Shown here: piece by piece, positions 55,352 through 63,411 of the stretch
Layout: every line of letters begins with the position of its first letter
Position numbering within the stretch: the first letter of the stretch is position 1
Assembly: GCF_030549615.1 (NCBI RefSeq)
Contig: NZ_CP130832.1
Coordinates: 2,852,001-2,916,000 of the forward strand
Length of the DNA: 64,000 nucleotides
Source of the DNA: Stenotrophomonas sp. 610A2
Lineage (GTDB): Bacteria; Pseudomonadota; Gammaproteobacteria; Xanthomonadales; Xanthomonadaceae
Reading direction: 5' to 3'
Program-made: the position numbers and the translations under genes
Notes under the pieces: generated by a model
What the model saw: the letters and a program-made list of their open reading frames with translations, nothing else
Told to the model about the DNA's origin: nothing
Database searches by the model: none

Positions 55352-56434
55352 GTGGCTTACTGGATCAAACACCCGGCGGAGTTGGAAGAACGCTACCGCC
55401 AGCGCCCGAGCCGGATCGGGCTGGACACCGAATTCATCCGTGAACGCACCTATTGGCCGCAGCTGGCCCTGGTGCAGATGGCCGTTGGCGATGAAATCCT
55501 GCTGATCGACCCGCTGATACCGGGCATGTGCGAAGCCTTGAAGCCCTGGTTGACCGACACTTCGATCACCAAGGTCATGCACAGCGCCAGCGAAGACCTG
55601 GTCGCCTTCAAGTGCGCCTGCGACGCGTTGCCACGCCCACTGTTCGATACCCAGATCGGTGCCGCACTGGCCGGCATTGGCGGCGGCATGGGCTACCAGA
55701 AGCTGGTGGCCGAAATTACCGGCGTCACCCTGCCCAAGGGCGAGACCCGCTCGGACTGGCTCAAGCGCCCGCTCAGCGATGCGCAGCTGGAATACGCCGC
55801 CGACGATGTCGAATACCTGTTTGCCATGCACGACACCATCAGCGCCAAGCTGCAGGCCGCTGATCGCATGCAATGGCTGCAGGACGATGGCGAGCGCCTG
55901 CTGGCCAGCGTCGAGGGTGACCAAGGCGAGCACTGGCCGCACCTGTCCATGCGCTCCTCACAGGTGCTGGAGCGCGACGCCCAGCTGCGCCTGTTGCGCC
56001 TGTTGCGCTGGCGCGACCAGCAGGCCCGCAGCAGCGACAAGCCGCGCAGCTGGATCCTGGACAATGAACTTGCCAACGTGCTGGCGCGCACCCCGCCAGC
56101 CGACTACGACGCCATGCTGAAGGTATTCGGCCGCTTCCCCAAGGCCCCGCGCAAGTTGGCCCAGCAGGTATGGGAAGCACTTAACACCCCGCTTGCCGAC
56201 GAAGCCGACGCACCGATGGCTCTGCCGGCCACCGACAGCAACAAGAGCGCACTCAAGCGCCTGCAGGACGCCGTCAGCAAGCGCACCGCCGAGCTGGGAC
56301 TGCCGGACGGCCTGCTCGCCTCGCGCAAGCATCTGGAGGCCCTGCTGGAAAGCGGCAACTGGCCAACCGCCCTTGCCGGCTGGCGCCGCGAACAGCTGGA
56401 ACCCGTACTGCGCCCATTGCTCCCAAGCAACTGA
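55352..56434 (+). CDS. rnd: ribonuclease D
   Basis: 360-residue 3'-5' exonuclease for tRNA maturation. DEDDy motifs: GLDTEFIRERTYW (about residue 22), MHSASEDL and YAADDVEYLF; HRDC domain (about 205-285, LRLLRLLRWRDQQAR). GTG start at 55352 fits the family N-terminus; the frame continues far upstream, but that is antisense to the SUMF1 gene. Two tRNA genes follow downstream. Confidence 0.94.
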   Translation: MAYWIKHPAELEERYRQRPSRIGLDTEFIRERTYWPQLALVQMAVGDEILLIDPLIPGMCEALKPWLTDTSITKVMHSASEDLVAFKCACDALPRPLFDTQIGAALAGIGGGMGYQKLVAEITGVTLPKGETRSDWLKRPLSDAQLEYAADDVEYLFAMHDTISAKLQAADRMQWLQDDGERLLASVEGDQGEHWPHLSMRSSQVLERDAQLRLLRLLRWRDQQARSSDKPRSWILDNELANVLARTPPADYDAMLKVFGRFPKAPRKLAQQVWEALNTPLADEADAPMALPATDSNKSALKRLQDAVSKRTAELGLPDGLLASRKHLEALLESGNWPTALAGWRREQLEPVLRPLLPSN

Positions 56435-56471
56435 GCATCACAGCCTCGACCAAATCGGGGCCGCATCAGCT

Positions 56472-56494
56472 GTAGTGCCGAGCCATGCTCGGCA
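56472..56494 (+). repeat. SMAG-type GTAG palindrome
   Basis: Single copy 37 bases after rnd, identical to the copies at 24550 and 24585. Confidence 0.75.
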
Positions 56495-56523
56495 GAACCA
56501 CCAAAGAACCCGCATATCCGCTC

Positions 56524-56550
56524 TTGTAGGAGCGGCGTAAGCCGCGAAGC
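56524..56550 (+). repeat. dispersed palindromic repeat, forward member of a pair
   Basis: GGAGCGGCGTAAGCCGCGAAGC element; partner at 56599-56626. Confidence 0.75.
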
Positions 56551-56598
56551 AAACGATCCATCAGATCGCAAGCTCGCACTGCAAACTCGGCAACCCCA

Positions 56599-56626
56599 GC
56601 TTCGCGGCTCAAGCCGCTCCCACAAA
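56599..56626 (-). repeat. dispersed palindromic repeat, inverted member of a pair
   Basis: Inverted copy with one substitution (CTCAAG for CTTACG in the centre), 48 bases from the forward copy. Confidence 0.7.
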
Positions 56627-56687
56627 CCGCAAACCCAAAGCACCAACACAACCGCAATCGGTGCAAATCCGGTGCAAAACAAACAAC

Positions 56688-56718
56688 AAAAAAGGGCTCG
56701 CATTTCTGCGAACCCTTG
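56688..56718 (-). terminator. terminator of tRNA-Phe
   Basis: AAGGG..CGCA-TTTC-TGCG..CCCTT stem with a small internal loop. On the minus strand it is followed by CTTTTTTGTTG, directly after the tRNA. Confidence 0.8.
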
Positions 56719-56724
56719 AAATTT

Positions 56725-56800
56725 TGGTGGCCGAGGACGGAATCGAACCGCCGACACGGGGATTTTCAATCCCCTGCTCTACCAACTGAGCTACTCGGCC
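56725..56800 (-). tRNA. tRNA-Phe (GAA)
   Basis: 76 bases including encoded CCA. Acceptor stem GGCCGAG/CTCGGCC, D-arm AGCTCAGTTGGTAGAGC, anticodon arm GGGGATT-GAA-AATCCCC, T-arm GGTTCGATTCC. All arms pair well. Confidence 0.97.
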
Positions 56801-56844
56801 ACTTTGTTTTGTTTTCGTCGGCGTTGCTGCCGTCGAGGAGGCGT

Positions 56845-56873
56845 ATATTACGGAGCTATTTCGGTTTCGGCAA
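56845..56873 (-). promoter_or_regulatory. promoter of tRNA-Phe
   Basis: Minus strand TTGCCG (56868-56873), 17-base spacer, TAATAT (56845-56850), about 45 bases upstream of the tRNA. The stretch 56874-57007 holds no supportable gene. Confidence 0.75.
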
Positions 56874-57007
56874 GCCAATTTCACAAAAATTTTCACATCC
56901 GCCGAAAATTCCTCGAAATGCCTTGTGCAGCGAGACTTCCGCCGCTGCAGCCATCTCGCCACATGGCGAAAATTTCACCAGAACGCCCACTTCCAGCGCA
57001 AAAACGC

Positions 57008-57039
57008 AAAGAAGCCGCATCATCCGATGCGGCTTCTTT
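57008..57039 (-). terminator. terminator of tRNA-Ala
   Basis: 13-bp stem AAAGAAGCCGCAT/ATGCGGCTTCTTT with 6-base loop, nine bases after the tRNA. Confidence 0.9.
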
Positions 57040-57048
57040 GCTAAGACT

Positions 57049-57124
<76 letters not shown>

Positions 57125-57137
57125 ACACGGTGAACCG

Positions 57138-57166
57138 AGCATAGCGCTGTTGCCCGCGTCACGCAA
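57138..57166 (-). promoter_or_regulatory. promoter of tRNA-Ala
   Basis: Minus strand TTGCGT (57161-57166), 17-base spacer, TATGCT (57138-57143), 13 bases before the mature tRNA end. Confidence 0.7.
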
Positions 57167-57257
57167 AACGCCCAGCCCGGCCCGAACACGAGGGGCGATA
57201 GACCCGCCGCTGCACAGAAGAAGGACCCTGGCCCCAGTGCTTTTGTAGGCTACAAAA

Positions 57258-57317
57258 ATGGACAACACTGAGGAAGTGCTCGATTACACCGGACAACCGC
57301 TGAAAGGCTTCCAATGA
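57258..57317 (+). pseudogene. short reading frame, possible 3' remnant of a lost gene
   Basis: Nineteen codons (MDNTEEVLDYTGQPLKGFQ) whose TGA overlaps the ATG of the next gene as ATGA. An in-frame TAG at 57246 closes it upstream, so nothing longer is left. The ATGA coupling to a lipoprotein gene is the pattern of an effector gene followed by its immunity gene; here only the tail would remain. It could also be a leader peptide. Inference. Confidence 0.4.
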
Positions 57318-57901
57318 TTCTTGTCCACCACCCCGCGGTAAGAACCAGCCTGGTTCTCCTACTGCTTGCAGGCTGCGGCGATGTAGACCGCAAGTATCAA
57401 GTGGGTCAACCTGCCCACGTGTATTGCCCTCCATCCGCTTCCGACATCACTCCAACGCGGCTGGCAGGTGGTGAACTGGAGAATGGCAGCTTCGCCTTCA
57501 GGGGCTGCTCGCGTGCAACGTCGGCCTGTGAGAAGCGACTGAAGGATGTGCTGGCCGCCTGGGTCGACACGGCTGATGGTCCAGAGGGCACCCCTCTAGG
57601 CGGACATATCCAGGCCTTGGCGAGTTCCGGCCGACGAGAGCCATCGTCGGACCCAGCTCTAAACCGCTTTCTGGTTCGCGACGGGACCAAACAACGCTAC
57701 ATTTTCAACGCTGATGACAACACCTTGATCGCAATTTGCGATGGTCAAGTGTGCACCCGAGATTTTCGCCACGCTGGAATACAGTACGGGTACACATTCC
57801 AGACCCCAGAGAAATTTGCTGGAGAGGTAACCCCCTTGGATCACTTGCTCGTGGAGGTTGTTCGTAGCTGGCAGTGCGATGAATCACGCAAAGCTCCCTA
57901 G
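57314..57901 (+). CDS. small lipoprotein of unknown function, immunity-like
   Basis: 195-residue predicted lipoprotein: signal with lipobox LLLAGC (Cys about residue 21) and several Cys in the mature part (VYCPPS, RGCSR, SACEK, ICDGQVC, QCDES) that can form disulfides. Codon use is less GC-rich than in core genes. Directly preceded by a tail-like reading frame with ATGA overlap and located next to tRNA-Ala. A role as periplasmic immunity protein for a secreted effector is inference; no family recognised. Confidence 0.7.
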   Translation: MILVHHPAVRTSLVLLLLAGCGDVDRKYQVGQPAHVYCPPSASDITPTRLAGGELENGSFAFRGCSRATSACEKRLKDVLAAWVDTADGPEGTPLGGHIQALASSGRREPSSDPALNRFLVRDGTKQRYIFNADDNTLIAICDGQVCTRDFRHAGIQYGYTFQTPEKFAGEVTPLDHLLVEVVRSWQCDESRKAP

Positions 57902-57937
57902 CCAGTTCTGGTCATGCCCGCGTTCAACGAACAACGA

Positions 57938-58022
57938 ACACGAGCGGCGAGCCGATGGAGGAGATCGGATCGCCGCCCGAGGGCGCGTTGGGCTATCCGA
58001 CAACTTCGCCACGGGCGTAGCA
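57938..58022 (+). repeat. ~60-base repeat, copy A
   Basis: GC-rich element 36 bases after the first lipoprotein gene. It contains a CCGAT-GGAGGAG-ATCGG hairpin and a following CGCCGCCCGAGGGCGCG block. A related copy B lies at 58976 after the second lipoprotein gene. Confidence 0.65.
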
Positions 58023-58196
58023 CGCCGGTGGGTACATAGATCAGGAACAAGTGCGAGAGGGACCACCGCAGGTCCGTCACCGCTTTACCCTGTGCCAGTG
58101 TTCGCAACTGATCCATATCCACTCGCCGCCCACACCAGCAACCTATCGTGTCGGCAAGTCAACTCACGGAAGTCGGTTCTATACATGCCCAACTGA

Positions 58197-58316
58197 CCAA
58201 ACACTGCAGAACTTGACCGAATCGGATCGACGCAATTCAATAAGAACCTAATTGAGCCAAAGAACCCAGATGGCTCACGCGGAATTCCCTGGAGGAAACT
58301 AGAGCCATATCCGTAG
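58197..58316 (+). pseudogene. C-terminal fragment of an unidentified protein
   Basis: Thirty-nine codons that read like a genuine protein tail (AELDRIGSTQFNKN, then PKNPDGSRGIPWRKL). There is no start codon; an in-frame TGA at 58194-58196 precedes it, and the same frame is open further upstream (SCRQVNSRKSVLYMPN just before the TGA). Best explained as a decayed 3' end of a larger gene, perhaps a secreted effector, upstream of a lipoprotein gene. No database check was possible. Confidence 0.45.
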
Positions 58317-58389
58317 GGCGAAAGACCGGGAAAGAGTTCAGCGCGCCAACGCACCAAGGCTGCACAGACACAGAACGAGGAAGAGTGAA

Positions 58390-58846
58390 ATGCGACGGCA
58401 CTATCTACTGGCTTTATTGGTTGCATTTTCCTGCACAGTGCTTGGCTGCGACGGCGCCGCCCCCCCGCCTTGATCTGAGCTCAGCTTCTACGGCGCCAAA
58501 ACAGCTCCCAAAAACTGAGCTGGAAGGGAGCGAGAGCGTGGATTTCTATACATTGACCCGCACTGAAGATTACGACTTCGGACCCGCAGAGTTCCGCAAA
58601 GAAGCCACCTTCCACATATACGCTTATTGCGGCAAAGGGTGTGCAGAATATTTAAATAGCTTTACTGACCACCTCAACGCAGCGCACCTTAGTAATTGCA
58701 TGAAGGGGCAGCAGAACCTACTTGTCGAATTCGGCGACAGTGAGATTTTTTACAGTTACTCAGGAAGGCAAGCTCTGTACAAGGGCAATTGCTACTGGAA
58801 TGACGCAGGCATCCCAAGCCCTCGAGTTGTTCTGGATGAAGAATAG
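58390..58846 (+). pseudogene. lipoprotein gene with frameshift in a C7 tract (possible phase variation)
   Basis: An ATG at 58390 with a purine-rich ribosome site (GAGGAAGAG) starts MRRHYLLALLVAFSCTVLGC, a perfect lipoprotein signal with lipobox. It then meets a TGA after APPP. The coding body continues in another frame to 58846 (DFYTLTRTEDYDFGPAEF ... SPRVVLDEE). The two parts join in frame if the run of seven Cs at 58460-58466 has six. So this copy is off, either by real slipped-strand variation or by sequence error. The intact product would be about 150 residues, periplasmic side, unknown function. Confidence 0.7.
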
Positions 58847-58975
58847 AGTAGATGCCAGAACCAGAACGTTGATGCACATCGTCCAAGGCTGTGCTGGCTC
58901 TCAAGTACATATGCAGCCCCACCTGAAAGCTCAAAAGATGATTTCAGAAGGAAAGTCGAGATCCTACTGACTCAA

Positions 58976-59083
58976 ACACGAGCGACGACCCGATGGAGGG
59001 GATCGGGCCGCCGCCCGAGGGCGCGATGGGCTACCCAGCAACATCACTCCGGACGCAACAGTGCCCACGCCGCGGTGAAGCCC
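58976..59083 (+). repeat. ~60-base repeat, copy B
   Basis: Second copy of the element at 57938. The first 60 bases are about 85% alike. The hairpin is CCCGAT-GGAGGGG-ATCGGG, with the stem extended by a paired change on both sides. Beyond it, 59084-59120 shows nothing. Confidence 0.65.
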
Positions 59084-59120
59084 GCGTAGAACCAAGATTG
59101 CAATCGCGCGACAGCGTGCT

Positions 59121-60563
59121 TCAGTCCTTGGTCTTGCGCCGATAGTCCAGCGGCGGTGCTTCCCGCTGCAGAAGCGGCACGTAGCGGAACCCTGCGCCGC
59201 GGCGTTCATCGAACTCCTGCTTGGCCTTGGCCACCAGCTCCGGCGACTGCAGCAGCTGCACGCCGGCCAGGGCCATTACCTTGGCTGCGTTCAACGCACC
59301 TTTGTTACCGATCGACATGCCCGATGCGGCAACTGCCTGCCAGCTGTGCGCCGGGGTTCCGGGCACCCAGGTTGCGGTGCTGACGCCAACCGTGGGGACG
59401 TTCCAGCTGACGTCGCCAACGTCGGTGGATGCGCTGCCTGCTTGGTCTGCCCGGTAGGGCTGCACCTGTGTTGCCACCTGCAGGTCCGGGCGCTTTTCCA
59501 GGCTCTCCTGCAGCTTCTTCGCGAATGCCTGCTCGGCCGGGTCGTATTGCACGCCGCCAACCTGCTGCAGCGCTTTCTGCATCACCTGCCCAAGCGTGTC
59601 ATTGGGCAACAGCGAGTACACACCACCGGTCGGCTCGAATTCGACCGTGGTACCCGTGCCCATTGCTGCGCCTTCGGCTGCCTTCTGCAGGCGCTCGATT
59701 ACATCGCGCACCACCGCGGGGTCGGTATGGCGCACGTAGTAGTAGGCCTCAGCGGCATCCGGGACCACGTTGGGAGCGGCGCCGCCGTTGCTGATCACGT
59801 AATGGATGCGAGTGCCATCGGGCACGTGCTCGCGCATCAGGTTGGCCATGTAATTGAAGGCTTCCACGCCGTCCAGCGCGGAGCGGCCGCGCTCTGGGGC
59901 GATGGCGGCATGGGCGGCGCGCCCGTGGAAACGGAACTTGCCGCTGATGTTGGCCAGTGTCGTGCCTTGTGCAGCGGAATTCTCGGCGGACGGATGCCAA
60001 TGCAGCACCACATCCACATCATCGAACAGCCCCGCCTTGGCCATGTACACCTTGCCGGAGCCACCCTCCTCCGCCGGCGTTCCGTACAGCCGCACTTCGC
60101 CGGGTGTGCCAGTCCGCTGCATCCACTGCGCCAAGGCGCGGGCTGCGCCCACCGATGCCGCACCAAACAGATTGTGGCCGCAGGCCTGGCCGGCATCCTG
60201 GCCGGCGATGACGCTGCGCACCGGCTCCGCCGCCTGGGCCATGCCGGGCAGCGCATCCATTTCTGCCAGCAGCCCGATCACCGGCCCCTTGCTGCCATTG
60301 CGGAAGCTTGCGACGAAGGCCGTCGGCATGCCGGCAACATTGGCCTGGATATGGAAGCCCGCCTGCTGTAGTTCCTTCTGCAGCAAGGCCGAGGATGCAT
60401 GTTCCAGATAGCCGAGCTCAGGCTGCTGCCACAACTGCTGCCCAAGCTCAGCCTGCCGCTGCGCATAGCTGTCCAACGTACTGATCACGTCCGCGGCAAG
60501 TGTGGTTCCTGCAAGTGGAAGCAACGCTGCCAGCAGAGCGGCACGCAGATAACGGGTCTTCAT
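59121..60563 (-). CDS. exported M20 amidohydrolase (AbgB-like)
   Basis: 480-residue M20 family hydrolase with signal peptide (MKTRYLRAALLAALLPLAG, cleavage near LAAD). Metal-site motifs: LLAEMDALPG, ACGHNLFGAASVGAA and LYGTPAEEGGSGKVYMAKAGLF. Closest pattern is aminobenzoyl-glutamate hydrolase subunit B, but export suggests another amide or peptide-conjugate substrate. I chose the ATG at 60563 for the signal peptide; an ATG at 60581 overlaps the upstream stop (TGATG). Last gene of the sigma/anti-sigma operon. Confidence 0.85.
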   Translation of the reverse strand: MKTRYLRAALLAALLPLAGTTLAADVISTLDSYAQRQAELGQQLWQQPELGYLEHASSALLQKELQQAGFHIQANVAGMPTAFVASFRNGSKGPVIGLLAEMDALPGMAQAAEPVRSVIAGQDAGQACGHNLFGAASVGAARALAQWMQRTGTPGEVRLYGTPAEEGGSGKVYMAKAGLFDDVDVVLHWHPSAENSAAQGTTLANISGKFRFHGRAAHAAIAPERGRSALDGVEAFNYMANLMREHVPDGTRIHYVISNGGAAPNVVPDAAEAYYYVRHTDPAVVRDVIERLQKAAEGAAMGTGTTVEFEPTGGVYSLLPNDTLGQVMQKALQQVGGVQYDPAEQAFAKKLQESLEKRPDLQVATQVQPYRADQAGSASTDVGDVSWNVPTVGVSTATWVPGTPAHSWQAVAASGMSIGNKGALNAAKVMALAGVQLLQSPELVAKAKQEFDERRGAGFRYVPLLQREAPPLDYRRKTKD

Positions 60564-60580
60564 CCAGCCAGCCTCACGCA

Positions 60581-62410
60581 TCAATAGAAACTGACGTTGT
60601 CGATCTCGAACCACAGCTTGCTGCCGGGCTCGCCGCTGCCGGAGACAACCAGTTGCTGCAGGTCATCGCCCTTCCACACCGCTACAGGTGCCTTGGCGCG
60701 ATACGGCGGCTGGCCCTGCAGTGCGGCGAAGGGAATCTCCACCGTCTGCCATTGCGCGCCGGCCTGCAGAGGCGCAATGAAGCGGCGATTGCCCAAGGCC
60801 CGCACTTCCAGCTGCAATTCCGGTGCGCTGCCGCGCAGCTCCAAGCGGATGCCGCGATAGGCACGCGCATCCACCGGCGCCACGGAACCACGGCTCAGCG
60901 GCAGGATCGTCGCAGCGAAGGCGGTGTCCTTGCTGGACAGCTTGGCCTGGGTCGCCAGTGCGTTGCCGCCAGTTTCGCGTGCCACGATCTCGGTCACCTG
61001 CGCGGTACGATCGTTACCGCCATCGGCCTCGTCCACGCGCAGCGTGTCCAGGGTGGTACGGCCATCGCTACGCTCGAAGTCATCAACCAGGGCCTGCACC
61101 GGCTGCGCTGGCAAGGCCAAGGCCTTGTTGCCGGCCGGCAACACCGCGCCCTTGCCTTGCACCTGGCGACCGGCCACGTATACCTGCTGCGTATTGCGAA
61201 CGTCGCCGATGCGCTCCCACGGGCGACCGCTTACCAGCAACAGATCCGCACGCTTGCCAACTTCGATGCTGCCGCGGTCATTCACGCCCAGCGCCTTGGC
61301 GCTGGCCGAGGTACCAGCCAACAGCGCCTCGCTCGGGGTCAGCCCAGCCTGCACCAGCAGCTCCAGTTCGCGCAGGGTCGATGTGCCATGCGGCGTACCG
61401 GTCATGCCGGCATCGGTGCCCACCACGACCGGAATACCGGCATCGTGCAGCGTCTTGACGTTATGCAAGGCGTTGGCGAAGTTCTGCTCGCGCTGGGCCA
61501 GTACATCCGGCTTGCCGTTGTTGCGTCCGCTGCCATCGACGCGCTCGGGCAGATATACCGCCAACGAAGGTGCATAGGCGGTACCGTGCTCGCGCATCAA
61601 CGCGATCAGCTCGTCGTCAACCGCACCGTCCTGCACGCTGTGCGCGATCACGTCCACGCCCGCACGTGCGGCGGCCTTGCCGCGCTTGACCATTACAGTA
61701 TGAGTGAACACCTTGAGGCCGTTCTTGTGCGCCTCGTCGACCAGCGCGGTGAGAGTTTCCTCGTCCATGCTGCTGTTGTCAGCAGCGTTGGAATAGCGCC
61801 AGCCATCGGTGAAGGCCTTGATGAAGTCGGGCTTGTAGGCGGCAACCGCACGCACGCCAGCACGCGCGGCCTCGGGTGAGTTCACCCAGCGCGTGGTGTT
61901 CTCGTCACCCCAATCCGCGCCATGGCCGAGCGGCGTGCTCATGCGCGCGGCGAACTTGACGTCGGGTGCGGCGATCGAGGCCAGCCATGCGCGGCGTGGC
62001 GCGTAGGCTTCCGGCGGCTCGTGGAAATCGCTGACCGTGGTGACGCCGGCCGCCATGTAGAGGTTCGCTACCTGCGGCAGTTCCGACGGTGTGGCGTTCG
62101 GCGTCCAGTGCGTGTGGAGATCGAACAGACCCGGCAGCAAGGCCTGGCCACGCGCATTGACCACGCGTGCGCCCTTGGGGGCTGCCAGCTCGGCGCCGAT
62201 GGCGGCGATACGACCGTCCTCGACCAGCACGCTGCCCGCATAAGGCGCGCGGCCGGTGCCATCGAAGACCATGGCGTCGCGGATCAACACGGCCTTGTCG
62301 CCGGCAGTAGCGGCCACACTGGCCTGCCCTGCCCCCAATAATGCAGCGGTAAGCACCGCCAAGGCGAAACCACGCTTGCTGTTGTAGTGCATGTTTTTAT
62401 CCGGATTCAT
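60581..62410 (-). CDS. exported amidohydrolase with C-terminal CIA30/CBM11-like domain
   Basis: 609-residue exported protein. Amidohydrolase barrel with DLHTHW (about residue 98), KAFTDGW, FTHTV, IAHSV and GTDAGMTG metal-site segments, as in imidazolonepropionase/prolidase-like enzymes. From about residue 440 a beta-sandwich-like domain begins (LVDDFERSDGRTTLD ... LWFEIDNVSFY), resembling CIA30/CBM11. Its ATG at 62410 overlaps the fecR-like stop (ATGA). Substrate unknown. Confidence 0.83.
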   Translation of the reverse strand: MNPDKNMHYNSKRGFALAVLTAALLGAGQASVAATAGDKAVLIRDAMVFDGTGRAPYAGSVLVEDGRIAAIGAELAAPKGARVVNARGQALLPGLFDLHTHWTPNATPSELPQVANLYMAAGVTTVSDFHEPPEAYAPRRAWLASIAAPDVKFAARMSTPLGHGADWGDENTTRWVNSPEAARAGVRAVAAYKPDFIKAFTDGWRYSNAADNSSMDEETLTALVDEAHKNGLKVFTHTVMVKRGKAAARAGVDVIAHSVQDGAVDDELIALMREHGTAYAPSLAVYLPERVDGSGRNNGKPDVLAQREQNFANALHNVKTLHDAGIPVVVGTDAGMTGTPHGTSTLRELELLVQAGLTPSEALLAGTSASAKALGVNDRGSIEVGKRADLLLVSGRPWERIGDVRNTQQVYVAGRQVQGKGAVLPAGNKALALPAQPVQALVDDFERSDGRTTLDTLRVDEADGGNDRTAQVTEIVARETGGNALATQAKLSSKDTAFAATILPLSRGSVAPVDARAYRGIRLELRGSAPELQLEVRALGNRRFIAPLQAGAQWQTVEIPFAALQGQPPYRAKAPVAVWKGDDLQQLVVSGSGEPGSKLWFEIDNVSFY

Positions 62411-63411
62411 TGCATGGACCGCGCCGCCTGCGGCGCGGCATCAGGGGAGCTCAGCCGCACCACGTCTCCGCGCTGCTGCACCACCAGGCCAAGGCTCAAG
62501 GCGACGCTGTTGGCGAATCCGCGCGGGTCACTGGCCGAATACAGGCCAACGATGCGGCGACTGCCAACCAGCGGGTCATCGATGACGATGCGGGTATCGC
62601 TGTAGCGCAGGAACTGCGCCGCCGCCACCGACAAGGTGTCGCCGTTGAAGGACAACATGCCTTCGCGCCAGGCCAGCTGCTGATCCACATCATCCGTAGG
62701 CACCGCCTCGATGCGGATGCCATGGCTGCGGTTGGCCAGCGCGCGGTAGTTGGCCACCAGCCGCGCAGGGGCGACCGCGCCCTGGGTATCGGTCACATCG
62801 ACGATGCCTTCGCGCACCAGCACTTCCACACCGCCGCTGCGGCGCTCGGTGAGGCTGACCGCAAAACTGGTGCCTACCGCGGTGACATCGGTTTCCTCCG
62901 CGCGCACCACGAACGGGCGTTGCGGATTCTTGGCTACGTCGAACAAGGCTTCGCCCTGCAGCAGGTGGATATCACGGCGGGTAGCGCTGAACTGCACCCG
63001 CACCTGCGAGTCCGAATCCAGTGTGATCGCCGAGCCATCCTGCAGTGGCACGCGCAGGATCTCGCCCTTGCGGGTGGCGAAGTACTCGGCCCCATCGTCC
63101 TGGCGTTGCACGCCGATGGCGAGCACGCCAACCACGGCGGCCAGGCCCATTGCCCAGCGCAGCGCACGCCGCGCCCGTCGTGGCGCACGTGCGGTGAATG
63201 CACGATCCATTTCGCCGGCCGACAGCGCGCGTGCACGGTCGGTACGTGCCAGCACTGCATGGGCGCGGGCATATGCGCCGAAATGGCGCGTATCGGCTTC
63301 CAGCCAGGCATCACGTTGCGCACGTTCCTCCACCGTGAGTTGCGCGCGGTCCTCGCGCGCCACCCAATTGGCGGCTACATCATCAATACTCGCATCAGCG
63401 CCGACGCGCAT
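62407..63411 (-). CDS. fecR: FecR-family anti-sigma factor
   Basis: 334-residue inner-membrane regulator. N-terminal DUF4880-like region (ANWVAREDRAQLTVEERAQRDAWLEAD), TM helix (about 82-100, WAMGLAAVVGVLAIGV), periplasmic FecR domain (GEILRVPLQDGSAITLDSDSQVRVQFS). ATG at 63411 has AAGGAG at ideal spacing and lies inside the 3' end of the sigma gene. Normally receives a signal from a TonB-dependent receptor; none is in the window. Confidence 0.9.
   Translation of the reverse strand: MRVGADASIDDVAANWVAREDRAQLTVEERAQRDAWLEADTRHFGAYARAHAVLARTDRARALSAGEMDRAFTARAPRRARRALRWAMGLAAVVGVLAIGVQRQDDGAEYFATRKGEILRVPLQDGSAITLDSDSQVRVQFSATRRDIHLLQGEALFDVAKNPQRPFVVRAEETDVTAVGTSFAVSLTERRSGGVEVLVREGIVDVTDTQGAVAPARLVANYRALANRSHGIRIEAVPTDDVDQQLAWREGMLSFNGDTLSVAAAQFLRYSDTRIVIDDPLVGSRRIVGLYSASDPRGFANSVALSLGLVVQQRGDVVRLSSPDAAPQAARSMQ

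Noticed and set aside
58722..58970. 82-codon plus-strand frame overlapping the second lipoprotein
   Set aside because: Overlaps the frame with lipoprotein character and lacks a ribosome site.
60500..61879. Plus-strand reading frame opposite the exported amidohydrolase
   Set aside because: Antisense shadow; no ribosome site and low-complexity composition.
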